A stretch of DNA of 12,869 nt, taken from Nitrososphaerota archaeon (GTDB taxonomy: Archaea > Thermoproteota > Nitrososphaeria > Nitrososphaerales > Gagatemarchaeaceae). The first letter of the stretch is position 1, and every line of letters starts with the position of its first letter. Shown here piece by piece: positions 5,755 through 12,361 of the stretch. The stretch lies in NCBI GenBank assembly GCA_005877365.1, contig VBPP01000014.1, forward strand, positions 1 to 12,869, written 5' to 3'. The notes under the pieces are model-generated. The model worked only from the letters and a program-made list of their open reading frames with translations. It was not told where the DNA came from and made no database searches. The translations under genes and the position numbers were made by a program.

Positions 5755-5798
5755 GGCAGTCCGGCGCAAAGCGCTGCTGCCGTCGTCCCCAATTTTTT
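5755..5798 (+). terminator. Hairpin plus T-run terminator after the zinc-finger gene
   Basis: GGCAG (5755-5759) pairs with CTGCC (5777-5781), and inside it GCGC (5764-5767) pairs with GCGC (5771-5774) around an AAA loop. Six T residues follow at 5793-5798. It separates the zinc-finger gene from the tRNA gene. Confidence 0.55.
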
Positions 5799-5911
5799 CT
5801 ACGTTATCTTGGAACTACCTAGGATGGGTCTATCTCATACAAGTTAGCCCAGAAACCCTTAAGCCATAACCAATGACGAAGTCGAAGACGATGCCAGGGT
5901 AGCTCAGCCTG

Positions 5912-5926
5912 TCCGCTTCGGGCTAT
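5912..5926 (+). other. Predicted tRNA-Phe intron 1 (D loop), 15 nt
   Basis: The bulge-helix-bulge geometry is exact. AGCC (5906-5909) pairs with GGCT (5921-5924). The 5' bulge is TG|T (5910-5912) and the 3' bulge AT|G (5925-5927), each cut after its second base. Outside, CTC (5903-5905) pairs with GAG (5928-5930). Excision restores the G-G of the D loop. Confidence 0.75.
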
Positions 5927-5932
5927 GGAGAG

Positions 5933-5949
5933 AGATGTGTTTCCTCGAA
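5933..5949 (+). other. Predicted tRNA-Phe intron 2 (D stem 3' strand), 17 nt
   Basis: Removal is required to place C5950 as position 25 of the D stem. A relaxed bulge-helix-bulge is present: GAG (5928-5930) pairs with CTC (5944-5946), the bulges AG|A and AA|C hold the cuts, and GA (5934-5935) pairs with TC (5942-5943) inside. The fourth central pair is a G-G mismatch. A competing hairpin GTGTT/AACAC (5937-5941, 5948-5952) also exists. Confidence 0.6.
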
Positions 5950-5962
5950 CACCCGGCTGAAG

Positions 5963-5978
5963 CGATCTCGTCTCATGG
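5963..5978 (+). other. Predicted tRNA-Phe intron 3 (canonical 37/38), 16 nt
   Basis: It lies at the standard archaeal position between bases 37 and 38. TGA (5958-5960) pairs with TCA (5973-5975), giving three of four central pairs; the bulges are AG|C and GG|A. GA (5964-5965) pairs with TC (5971-5972) inside. Without removal the anticodon loop would be 23 bases long. Confidence 0.8.
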
Positions 5979-6070
5979 ACCGGGCTGTCGCAGGTTCAAA
6001 TCCTGCCCCTGGCATAATTATCATGACCTAGCTTGTTCGCTTGTGTCTTGACCAAAGTAACTGCGGATGG

Positions 6071-6078
6071 ATTTAATT
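6071..6078 (+). promoter_or_regulatory. TATA-like box before the 35-residue ORF
   Basis: ATTTAATT is centred 26 bases upstream of a GTG at 6101, as expected for a leaderless transcript. Confidence 0.3.
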
Positions 6079-6100
6079 GGTCATAACAATTCTTCGGGTG

Positions 6101-6208
6101 GTGAGTGACACTTCACGAATTGACTCTACGGAGATTCAGACGCGTATGATGACACCAATCGATTGGGATATCGAGCGAAGCAGCGAGAGAACTGGCTATG
6201 GTCGATAA
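6101..6208 (+). CDS. Possible leaderless microprotein, 35 residues, unrecognised
   Basis: A GTG at 6101 opens a 35-codon frame ending TAA at 6206-6208. The predicted product is hydrophilic (begins MSDTSRIDSTEIQTR, then MMTPIDWDIERSSER) with no Cys and no membrane segment. The TATA-like box 26 bases upstream has the spacing seen ahead of other genes in this window. Immediately after the stop comes AAGGAGGT (6209-6216 region) with no start codon at the right distance. I know no family; chance cannot be excluded. Confidence 0.28.
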   Translation: MSDTSRIDSTEIQTRMMTPIDWDIERSSERTGYGR

Positions 6209-6221
6209 TAAGGAGGTACAA

Positions 6222-6230
6222 CATAAATAG
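6222..6230 (+). promoter_or_regulatory. TATA-like box of the secreted hydrolase gene
   Basis: CATAAATAG is centred about 27 bases upstream of an ATG at 6253 and 67 bases upstream of the hydrolase TTG at 6293. Transcription would then begin at or near the ATG of the short frame 6253-6291. Confidence 0.4.
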
Positions 6231-6252
6231 CAAACGACGGATCCCGGAGAGG

Positions 6253-6291
6253 ATGGCTAGCGCGGTCATCATCGGGAGACGGCCCCGTTAG
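6253..6291 (+). CDS. 12-codon leader ORF or frameshifted N-terminus of the hydrolase
   Basis: ATG at 6253 starts MASAVIIGRRPR and stops TAG at 6289-6291, one base before the TTG start of the hydrolase. Its placement after a TATA-like box suggests it is where translation begins on a leaderless message. It may be a translated leader that feeds ribosomes to the TTG. Alternatively it is the basic start of the hydrolase signal peptide separated by a frameshift. Confidence 0.3.
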   Translation: MASAVIIGRRPR

Positions 6292-6292
6292 G

Positions 6293-8431
6293 TTGCGCGT
6301 ATCCGTTCTTCTCGCTCTCTTCCTTGTCGTTTCGCTTGCAGTTGGTCCGATTTTTCCAAAAAGCGCCGCTTCTACGACAGGCTGTCAGTTCAACTCAGCG
6401 AAGGGACGGATCCAGCACGTCATATACATTCAATTTGACAACACGCACTTTACGCGCGATAATCCGAATGTCCCGTCAGACCTCGAGCAGCTGCCCAACC
6501 TGCTGAATTTCATTCAGGAGAACGGCGTGCTGTTGACGAACCACCACACGCCGCTGATCTCGCACACCGCGACCGACATTCTCACCTCTCTGACGGGGGT
6601 TTATGGTGACCAGATGGGAGTGCCAGTTTCGAACAGCTTCCGTTACTTCAATCCGGACGGGACCTCGAACCTGGGAGTCTCCTTCGCCTACTGGACCGAC
6701 CCGATCTTCGACCCCACCACGTCGTCTCCGACAGATACCAAGTACAACATGCTGACAGCCGACGGCCTCAACGCGCCCGCTCCGTGGGTCCCGTACACAC
6801 GGGCTGGGTGCAACTTCGGCGCGGTTGCCACAGCGAACACAGTGCTCGAGAACATCGCGACCGACATACCGACCGTGTTCGGCCCCGGCTCCCCGCAAGC
6901 AGCGGAGGTCTCCTCCAACCCCGGTCAGGCGTTCGCAGATTTTGTCGGTATTGCGATCCACTGTGGGACCGGGAACGCGCTCTGCTCTTCCGCAAACGGC
7001 GGCGAACCCGATGCCCTCCCGAACGAACCGGGCGGCTACTCTGGCTACATGGCCCTATTCGGGCACAAGTACGTCGCACCCCAGGTCAACCCGGGCGGGT
7101 CATTAACTGACCTGAACGGGAACGTGGTCGAGGACCCGATGGGCCGCATCGGCTTCCCCGGTTTTGACGGCATGACTGCCGCAGTTTCGCTCTCGTACGT
7201 AGCGGCCATGCAGGAGCACGGCGTCCCGGTGACCTACGCTTACATATCCGATTCGCATGACAAACATCCGACCGGACCTGCGTACGGCCCTGGTCAGGCG
7301 GGCTATGTCGCAGCGCTCGCCGCCAACAACGACGCACTCGGGAAGTTTTTCGCTCGCCTAGCGACCGACGGCATCAACACGGGCAACACGCTCTTCGTCT
7401 TCACTTCTGACGAGGGCGATCACTTCGTCGGCGGCTCGCCGAGCCCGCCGGAGTGCGACGGCGTCATTACGCCTTGCACGTACAGCGCCATCGGCGAAAT
7501 CAACACGAACCTCGCCGGGCTGCTGGCCACTCAGCAGGGTATCACAACACCGTTCAGGGTGCATTCGGACTCCGCCCCCACATTCTACATAACGGGGAAT
7601 CCCAGCCGCACGGCACCGGTGACACGGGCCTTTGAGCGGGCGACGGGAAAGCTGACCGTGGTGAACCCGATAACCGGGGTCACCGACACGCCTACCCAGT
7701 TTCTGGCCGACCCGGTCGAGATGAATCTCCTGCACATGATTACAGCCGACCCGGCCCGCACCCCGACGTTTACGATGTTCGCTAATCCGAACTACTTCCT
7801 CTTCGCAGGCGCCCCCAACTGTAACTCCCCCTGCGTGACGGTTAACCCGAGTTTCGCTTGGAACCACGGGACTGTTGCGCCCGATATCACCACGACTTGG
7901 CTCGCCCTAGTGGGGCCGGGGATACAGCATGGGAGTAACGAGGACAGTAACGAGGGCAGTAACGACGAGGGCAGTAACGACGAGGGCATCTGGTCGGACC
8001 ACGCAGACATCCGCCCCACGATTCTGGTGCTGCTAGGCCTGAAGGATGACTACATTCACGCTGGGCGTGCGCTCGTCGAGGTCCTCAAAGGATGGGCCAT
8101 CCCGTCGTCTGTTCGAAAGCACGGTGACATCTTCTTAGAGCTAGCTCAAGTTTACAAGAAGATTAACGCACCTCTCGGTGAGCTTGGCCTGAACAGTCTG
8201 AGGATCTCCACGCACGCAATCGAAAGCAACACCGCTGGCGACAGCACATACACCAACCTTGAGAATCAGCTTCTATCGCTCGCCGCTCAGAGAGACGCGC
8301 TGGCCACCAAGATAATCGGGCTACTCGAGGGCGCAGAGTTCAACGGGCAACCAATCGGCGTGCATCCGGCGCATTCGCTGATCTCCCAGGCGCAAGAACT
8401 GCTCGATCAAGTAAACGAACTGGATGATTAG
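6293..8431 (+). CDS. Secreted alkaline-phosphatase-superfamily hydrolase
   Basis: A 712-residue protein with a signal peptide (hydrophobic about 3-20, likely cut near SAAS at 24-27). The body belongs to the alkaline phosphatase / sulfatase / phosphodiesterase superfamily of metal-dependent hydrolases. Visible motifs are IQFDNTHF (47-54, metal Asp49), HHTPLISHTATD (84-95, probably carrying the Thr/Ser nucleophile), YISDSHDKH (317-325), FTSDEGDHF (370-378), WNHGTVAPD (523-531) and WSDHADIRPT (567-576, metal Asp-His). Helical sequence follows to the end. A low-complexity insert of Ser-Asn-Asp/Glu-Gly units (547-565) splits the normally compact stretch before WSDH. The substrate is unknown; a phosphate ester or sulfate ester is likely. 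The start is TTG at 6293 without a clear ribosome-binding site. Confidence 0.85.
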   Translation: MRVSVLLALFLVVSLAVGPIFPKSAASTTGCQFNSAKGRIQHVIYIQFDNTHFTRDNPNVPSDLEQLPNLLNFIQENGVLLTNHHTPLISHTATDILTSLTGVYGDQMGVPVSNSFRYFNPDGTSNLGVSFAYWTDPIFDPTTSSPTDTKYNMLTADGLNAPAPWVPYTRAGCNFGAVATANTVLENIATDIPTVFGPGSPQAAEVSSNPGQAFADFVGIAIHCGTGNALCSSANGGEPDALPNEPGGYSGYMALFGHKYVAPQVNPGGSLTDLNGNVVEDPMGRIGFPGFDGMTAAVSLSYVAAMQEHGVPVTYAYISDSHDKHPTGPAYGPGQAGYVAALAANNDALGKFFARLATDGINTGNTLFVFTSDEGDHFVGGSPSPPECDGVITPCTYSAIGEINTNLAGLLATQQGITTPFRVHSDSAPTFYITGNPSRTAPVTRAFERATGKLTVVNPITGVTDTPTQFLADPVEMNLLHMITADPARTPTFTMFANPNYFLFAGAPNCNSPCVTVNPSFAWNHGTVAPDITTTWLALVGPGIQHGSNEDSNEGSNDEGSNDEGIWSDHADIRPTILVLLGLKDDYIHAGRALVEVLKGWAIPSSVRKHGDIFLELAQVYKKINAPLGELGLNSLRISTHAIESNTAGDSTYTNLENQLLSLAAQRDALATKIIGLLEGAEFNGQPIGVHPAHSLISQAQELLDQVNELDD
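7931..7987 (+). repeat. In-frame 12/15-bp tandem repeat in the hydrolase gene
   Basis: Four units, AGTAACGAGGAC, AGTAACGAGGGC and twice AGTAACGACGAGGGC, encode GSNEDSNEGSNDEGSNDEG (residues 547-565). Unit lengths are multiples of three, so gain or loss of units keeps the frame. Confidence 0.85.
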
Positions 8432-8515
8432 ATGAGGACCTCAGAAAGTGCCCAGTTCTATACTATCGGGTTCGGAACTCAGACCCTTGTCCCCTTCAGT
8501 GTTCTCGAGAGTTAG
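8432..8515 (+). pseudogene. Possible fragment resembling the N-terminus of a DUF488 protein
   Basis: An ATG directly after the hydrolase stop opens 27 codons reading MRTSESAQFYTIGFGTQTL before TAG at 8513-8515. FYTIGFG-x-x-(T/S)L resembles the first strand and loop of DUF488 proteins (IYTIGHG-x-RSL). After the stop the same frame reads VDTLFFEP, loosely like the next strand. No further homology is visible. The match is short and may be accidental. Confidence 0.2.
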
Positions 8516-8590
8516 GTGGACACCCTTTTCTTTGAACCGGTTCATAGTTGCCGTTAAGGGCCTCGATGCTCGCTGGGAAGCTCTTCAAGA

Positions 8591-9634
8591 ATGAAATTTG
8601 GTCTTGCCTTTCAAGCGAGCCAGACCGATGCTCATTATCTGAAATGCCTGAAGCTGGCAAATAGATACGGTTTCGATATGTTCCAGGTCTATGATGACCT
8701 GCTCTTCAAACCCGCCTGGAGTGTGCTTGATCAGATTGCCCCTCACGTCCGAGATTCGAGGATGAACTTGACTATAGGCCCAGGAGTAACAAATCCGTTT
8801 CACTATCACCCTGCGATCATCGCGGCATACATCAGTTACCTGGACCAAGAAACAAGGGGAAAGGCGTTCTTGATGATTGGTAGGGGGGCTTTCCACGACA
8901 TTGTGGGCATCACGATAGAGAACCCTATCAGGGCCGTTCGCGAAGCAATTTTGATAATCGACAATCTCATTCACGGTCGGAAGGTTGATTTCAATGGCAA
9001 GTGGTTCAGTCTAACGGCAGAAGCGCAATTCCGGTGGACCCCTCCCAGCGATTGGGATCCCAAGCCCAACTCGGGTGGAAGGAGAATCCCCATCTGGATT
9101 GGTACGTGGGGTCCCAAGATGTGCCAGCTTGCCGGAAGCATGAAAGAGGTGACTGGAGTGATGGTAAGCAGCATAATCGACCCGAGGTACAGTGTTTCAC
9201 TTCGGGAGAATCTCGCGATTGGGGCGAGGAGAGCATCTCGGGACGTAGAATCCCTCGAGCTTGGTCTCGTGTCGGGGACAGTTGTATCGAAGGACAGAGA
9301 CACGGCGTTCAAACTCGCTAGAGAAGCAGTCGCACTCTACCTACCCTACCTGAGTCCGATGACAGAGTTCGTCGGAATAGACCAAGCCGAAGTCGATGGT
9401 GTTAGGGAGGCTCTCGCGAAGGGTGACACAAAGCTTGCGACCTCGCTCGTTTCAGAAAAATCGGTTGACTCCTTCAAGCCGTGGGGTACCCCCGATGACA
9501 TAATTGAGAAGGTATCCAACCTGATGAATACTGGGTTAACCAGAATAAATTTTGGGTTCGGCAGGGGGCCCGAGGATATTGAGGGTATCGAGCTTCTAGG
9601 GAAGAAAGTGTTGCCCTACTTCGCGAGTTCGTAA
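8591..9634 (+). CDS. LLM-class flavin-dependent (probably F420) oxidoreductase
   Basis: A 347-residue TIM-barrel protein of the luciferase-like monooxygenase superfamily. In archaea such enzymes commonly use coenzyme F420; methylenetetrahydromethanopterin reductase is the best-known relative. Visible family marks are the first strand MKFGLAFQAS, the loop TIGPGVTNPFHYHPAIIA (61-78), FLMIGRGA (93-100), and the phosphate-binding stretch IPIWIGTWGPKMCQLAG (166-182), close to the usual P-x-x-IGG-x-GPKM-x-x-LAG. The barrel ends with the substrate-side helix region WGTPDDIIEKV (about 293-303) and a final strand RINFGFGRG. The length is normal. It is followed after 262 bp by the molybdenum hydroxylase. 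I cannot tell the substrate; oxidation of an alcohol or aldehyde, or a monooxygenase role, are equally open. Confidence 0.88.
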   Translation: MKFGLAFQASQTDAHYLKCLKLANRYGFDMFQVYDDLLFKPAWSVLDQIAPHVRDSRMNLTIGPGVTNPFHYHPAIIAAYISYLDQETRGKAFLMIGRGAFHDIVGITIENPIRAVREAILIIDNLIHGRKVDFNGKWFSLTAEAQFRWTPPSDWDPKPNSGGRRIPIWIGTWGPKMCQLAGSMKEVTGVMVSSIIDPRYSVSLRENLAIGARRASRDVESLELGLVSGTVVSKDRDTAFKLAREAVALYLPYLSPMTEFVGIDQAEVDGVREALAKGDTKLATSLVSEKSVDSFKPWGTPDDIIEKVSNLMNTGLTRINFGFGRGPEDIEGIELLGKKVLPYFASS

Positions 9635-9859
9635 CTACAGCTAGCACATTTTGCTTCAGGCGTGTACGACAATTCTCTTCGAACGGTTGGTTCGCCCATC
9701 GATGGTCAGCACTAGCCCGTCTCCTCAGTGACCACGAATGTGTTCGCTTTCGAGGCTTGTCCGCTCTTGCCGGCGTTCGTCTTGTTTCGTTTCGAGGTCC
9801 GGGAAATCGTCGGTAATTCATGGCTCTAGTCGACTGCAAACGAGGAAGATCAACAAAGG

Positions 9860-9867
9860 TTTATGTT
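9860..9867 (+). promoter_or_regulatory. TATA-like box of the molybdenum hydroxylase gene
   Basis: TTTATGTT is centred about 33 bases upstream of the ATG at 9897, predicting a transcript with a leader of a few bases. The preceding 220 bp between this gene and the LLM gene show no other feature I can support. Confidence 0.35.
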
Positions 9868-9896
9868 AATCTGGGAAACCCAAGTGCCCAATACAT

Positions 9897-12314
9897 ATGG
9901 AAGCTGCCCGAGGCGCATCCGGTGGCCCAGGGTCTGCCCAGTCGGCACAAATGACCGCCGAGGCTGCGAAGCTCGTTGGACGCTCGATTAGGAGAGTAGA
10001 AGATAGAAGGTTTCTGACAGGAGGCGACAGATATCTCGATTCGGTAAATCTACGTGGGACGGTATATGCAGGCTTTGTTAGAAGTCCCTACGCCCACGCC
10101 AAGATAATCCACATCGACGTGAGCAAGATCGTAGAGAACCCAGGTGTCGTGGCCATGCTGACCGCAGAGGAGGTGCGCAGTCATTCAGACCCCATACCAC
10201 TTCTCTGGAAAGTCCCAAATGCCTTGACGCACGAGCACTATGCACTGGCTCAAGAGAAAGTGAAGCACGTCGGGGACCCGGTTCTCGCCGTAGCTGTGAG
10301 GGAGAGGGAGCAACTTGAGGACATCATAGAGCAGGTGGAGGTTGAGTACGAGCCCATCGAGCCTGTGCTCGACCCGCTCACAGCGGATAAGGGTCCCGTA
10401 ATCCATGAGGACCTTGGGTCGAACAGGTGTTTTCAGGTCAGCATCTCCAATGGTGATACATCAGCAGCGATGAAGGATTCATACGCGACGGTATCGGGTA
10501 ACTTCAAGATTGCAAGAGTCGCCGCGAGCCCGATGGAGACAAGAGGTGTGATAGCGGACCCGAATGGTCTCCACGGCATGTTCACGATATACTCTTCGAC
10601 GCAATGGCCACACATACTGAGGACTTGCCTAGCCCGTAGTCTAAGGCTGCCCGAGAATCGCATCCGAGTAATTGCCCCGGACGTCGGTGGGGGGTTCGGA
10701 GTCAAGGGAGAAGTCTATGCGGAGGAGATAGCCGTGCCGCTCTTGGCGCTGAAGTGCAGCCTGCCCGTGAAATGGGTGGAGTCGAGAAGGGAGAGTTTCC
10801 TGGCGACGGCCCAGTCTCGGGCGCAGCTGATAGATGCCAAAGCCTCTTTTGCTCGGGACGGCAGGATAACGGCTCTCGAGGTCAAGATAAATTGTGACCT
10901 CGGGGCGTACCTCCATACACTCTCCCTTGGTACTCCCATGATAACGTCCATCTCCTTGAACGGTCCATACCATCTGCCAGAATTCTCGGTAACGACTGAA
11001 GCGGTGTACACGAATAAGGTGGGATTGACGGCGTATCGCGGTTTCGGTCAACCTGAAGCCGCGTTCGTGGTTGAGAGGTTGATGTCAGCGGCCGCTGCGA
11101 AGCTGAACATGGATCAGGCAGAGATAAGGCTCCGGAACCTGGTGCAACCGACGGAGATGCCGTATAAGCTTGCGGGGGGTGGAATCTATGATTCCGGGGA
11201 CTATCCCTCCTGTCTCCAGAAGTTGATGATGCTTTCAGGCTACGAAAAGATGATCGCCGAACGAGACGAAGCGAGAAGGCTTGGGAAGCTTAGGGGAGTC
11301 GGTGTTTCGATGTACACCGAAACCACTGGCTTTGCACCGGGATTCGTCTTTGCGCTTCTGGGGGTGCAGTTCGGCGGGTATGAGAGTGCTAAGCTGAGGA
11401 TCGACCCCCAGGGGAGACTGCACGCGACGACTGGAGCCTTCCCCCACGGACAAGGCTTCGAGACAACGCTCTCACAAATCTGTGCAGACGAGCTTGGGTT
11501 AAGGATGGAGGACGTCTATGTCACTCATGGCGACACCCAGGTCTCGCCTTACGGTCAGGGAACCTTTGGGAGCCGGACCGCGGCCGTTGCCGGGAGCGCT
11601 GCCCTAATAGCGGCGCGCCAGCTCGCACAGAAGATTCTCGCGGTTGGTGCCCGCCAGATCGGAGTCGGTAATCCCGAAGACCTGTATCTTTCCGACGGTT
11701 TCGTTCGGTCTCGTTCACACCCTGAAAAGCGGGTTTCGATAGCCGAAGTGGCGTCGGCTTCCTACACCGCCCATAACCTTCCGCAGGGGGTTGAGCCGGG
11801 CCTTGAGAGCACTATCAACTTCAACCCAGTCGGCCTTGCGACTTCGTATGCGGCACACGTCTGTGAGGTTGAGGTGGATCCCGAAACGGGGAGTACAACG
11901 ATTCTCGGACATTATTGTGTTCACGACTGCGGTAGGCAGATCAACCCGATGATCGTTGAGGGGCAGATCCACGGTGGCATTGCTCAGGCCATCGGAGCCT
12001 GCTTTCTTGAAGAAATCAACTATGATGAGAACGGCCAGCTGCTGACCGACTCCTTTCTGGACTATCTAACCCCGACCGCACAGTTCATGCCTCACAAACT
12101 GATGGTGGAATCAATGGAATCTCCGACCCCAATTAATCCGTTGGGTGCAAAGGGTGTCGGAGAGAGCGGAACAATAATTGCTCCTCCTGCCATGGCAAAC
12201 GCCGTCTCCGATGCGCTGGGAGTTGATGCGAACGAAATTCCTCTAACGCCTGAACGGGTTTGGAGACTAATCAAACGGAGGGTCCGGACCCGGTCTGAGC
12301 CGTCGACCGACTGA
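9897..12314 (+). CDS. Molybdopterin hydroxylase large subunit (xanthine dehydrogenase / CoxL family)
   Basis: An 805-residue molybdenum-binding subunit of the xanthine dehydrogenase/aldehyde oxidase/CO dehydrogenase family. The N-terminal hammerhead-type domain begins at GRSIRRVEDRRFLTGGDRYLDSV (28-50). Cofactor-binding motifs are DVGGGFGVKG (262-271), AYRGFGQPE (379-387), HGQGFET (517-523) and GSRTAAVAGSA (558-568). The catalytic Glu is Glu756 in GAKGVGESG (750-758). The active-site loop is AYRGFG, not the AYRCSFR of true form-I CO dehydrogenase, so CO oxidation is unlikely. Aldehyde, N-heterocycle or aromatic substrates are more probable. The FeS small subunit and FAD medium subunit normally encoded next door are absent on both sides within the window. 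An alternative start is ATG at 9951 (residue 19), since the first 18 residues are low-complexity. Confidence 0.93.
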   Translation: MEAARGASGGPGSAQSAQMTAEAAKLVGRSIRRVEDRRFLTGGDRYLDSVNLRGTVYAGFVRSPYAHAKIIHIDVSKIVENPGVVAMLTAEEVRSHSDPIPLLWKVPNALTHEHYALAQEKVKHVGDPVLAVAVREREQLEDIIEQVEVEYEPIEPVLDPLTADKGPVIHEDLGSNRCFQVSISNGDTSAAMKDSYATVSGNFKIARVAASPMETRGVIADPNGLHGMFTIYSSTQWPHILRTCLARSLRLPENRIRVIAPDVGGGFGVKGEVYAEEIAVPLLALKCSLPVKWVESRRESFLATAQSRAQLIDAKASFARDGRITALEVKINCDLGAYLHTLSLGTPMITSISLNGPYHLPEFSVTTEAVYTNKVGLTAYRGFGQPEAAFVVERLMSAAAAKLNMDQAEIRLRNLVQPTEMPYKLAGGGIYDSGDYPSCLQKLMMLSGYEKMIAERDEARRLGKLRGVGVSMYTETTGFAPGFVFALLGVQFGGYESAKLRIDPQGRLHATTGAFPHGQGFETTLSQICADELGLRMEDVYVTHGDTQVSPYGQGTFGSRTAAVAGSAALIAARQLAQKILAVGARQIGVGNPEDLYLSDGFVRSRSHPEKRVSIAEVASASYTAHNLPQGVEPGLESTINFNPVGLATSYAAHVCEVEVDPETGSTTILGHYCVHDCGRQINPMIVEGQIHGGIAQAIGACFLEEINYDENGQLLTDSFLDYLTPTAQFMPHKLMVESMESPTPINPLGAKGVGESGTIIAPPAMANAVSDALGVDANEIPLTPERVWRLIKRRVRTRSEPSTD

Positions 12315-12326
12315 GTGAGTTCAGGC

Positions 12327-12335
12327 TTATATATA
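12327..12335 (+). promoter_or_regulatory. TATA box of the ABC substrate-binding gene
   Basis: TTATATATA, the most canonical TATA box in the window, is centred 31 bases upstream of the ATG at 12362, leaving a very short leader. It shows that the gene has its own promoter although it starts only 47 bp after the hydroxylase stop. Confidence 0.6.
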
Positions 12336-12361
12336 GTGGATTCGGAAATTGGCCGAAACGG

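Larger units (their letters stand above)
5893..6014 (+). tRNA. tRNA-Phe(GAA) with three predicted introns
   Basis: The acceptor stem GCCAGGG (5893-5899) pairs with CCCTGGC (6007-6013), and A6014 is the discriminator; CCA is not encoded. The T arm is GCAGG/CCTGC (5990-5994, 6002-6006) around TTCAAAT. The anticodon stem is CCCGG/CCGGG (5952-5956, 5980-5984). The anticodon is GAA at 5959-5961 after T5958. Removing 5912-5926, 5933-5949 and 5963-5978 leaves 74 nt with a normal 4-bp D stem (GCTC with GAGC), a D loop AGCCTGGGA, A26 and a 5-base variable loop (CTGTC). The spliced D arm and anticodon arm closely resemble the halophile tRNA-Phe I remember. Transcription probably starts just upstream; AAACCCTTAAG at 5853-5863 is a candidate promoter element. 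Confidence 0.85.

Noticed and set aside
6476..7867. Several 70-170 codon ORFs on both strands inside the hydrolase gene
   Set aside because: All are Arg/Gly-rich frames shadowing a gene with strong family motifs.
7931..7987. Repeat tract as a CRISPR-like or regulatory repeat
   Set aside because: Units are contiguous, in frame and translated, so it is a coding minisatellite.
9474..9839. 121-codon minus-strand ORF over the end of the LLM gene and the following gap
   Set aside because: Very Arg-rich, overlaps 160 bases of a well-supported gene and shows no recognisable domain or ribosome-binding site; it looks like the antisense of GC-rich sequence.
9897..12314. Annotation as carbon monoxide dehydrogenase CoxL
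   Set aside because: The diagnostic AYRCSFR loop is missing; AYRGFGQPE is present instead, and the small and medium subunit genes are not adjacent.
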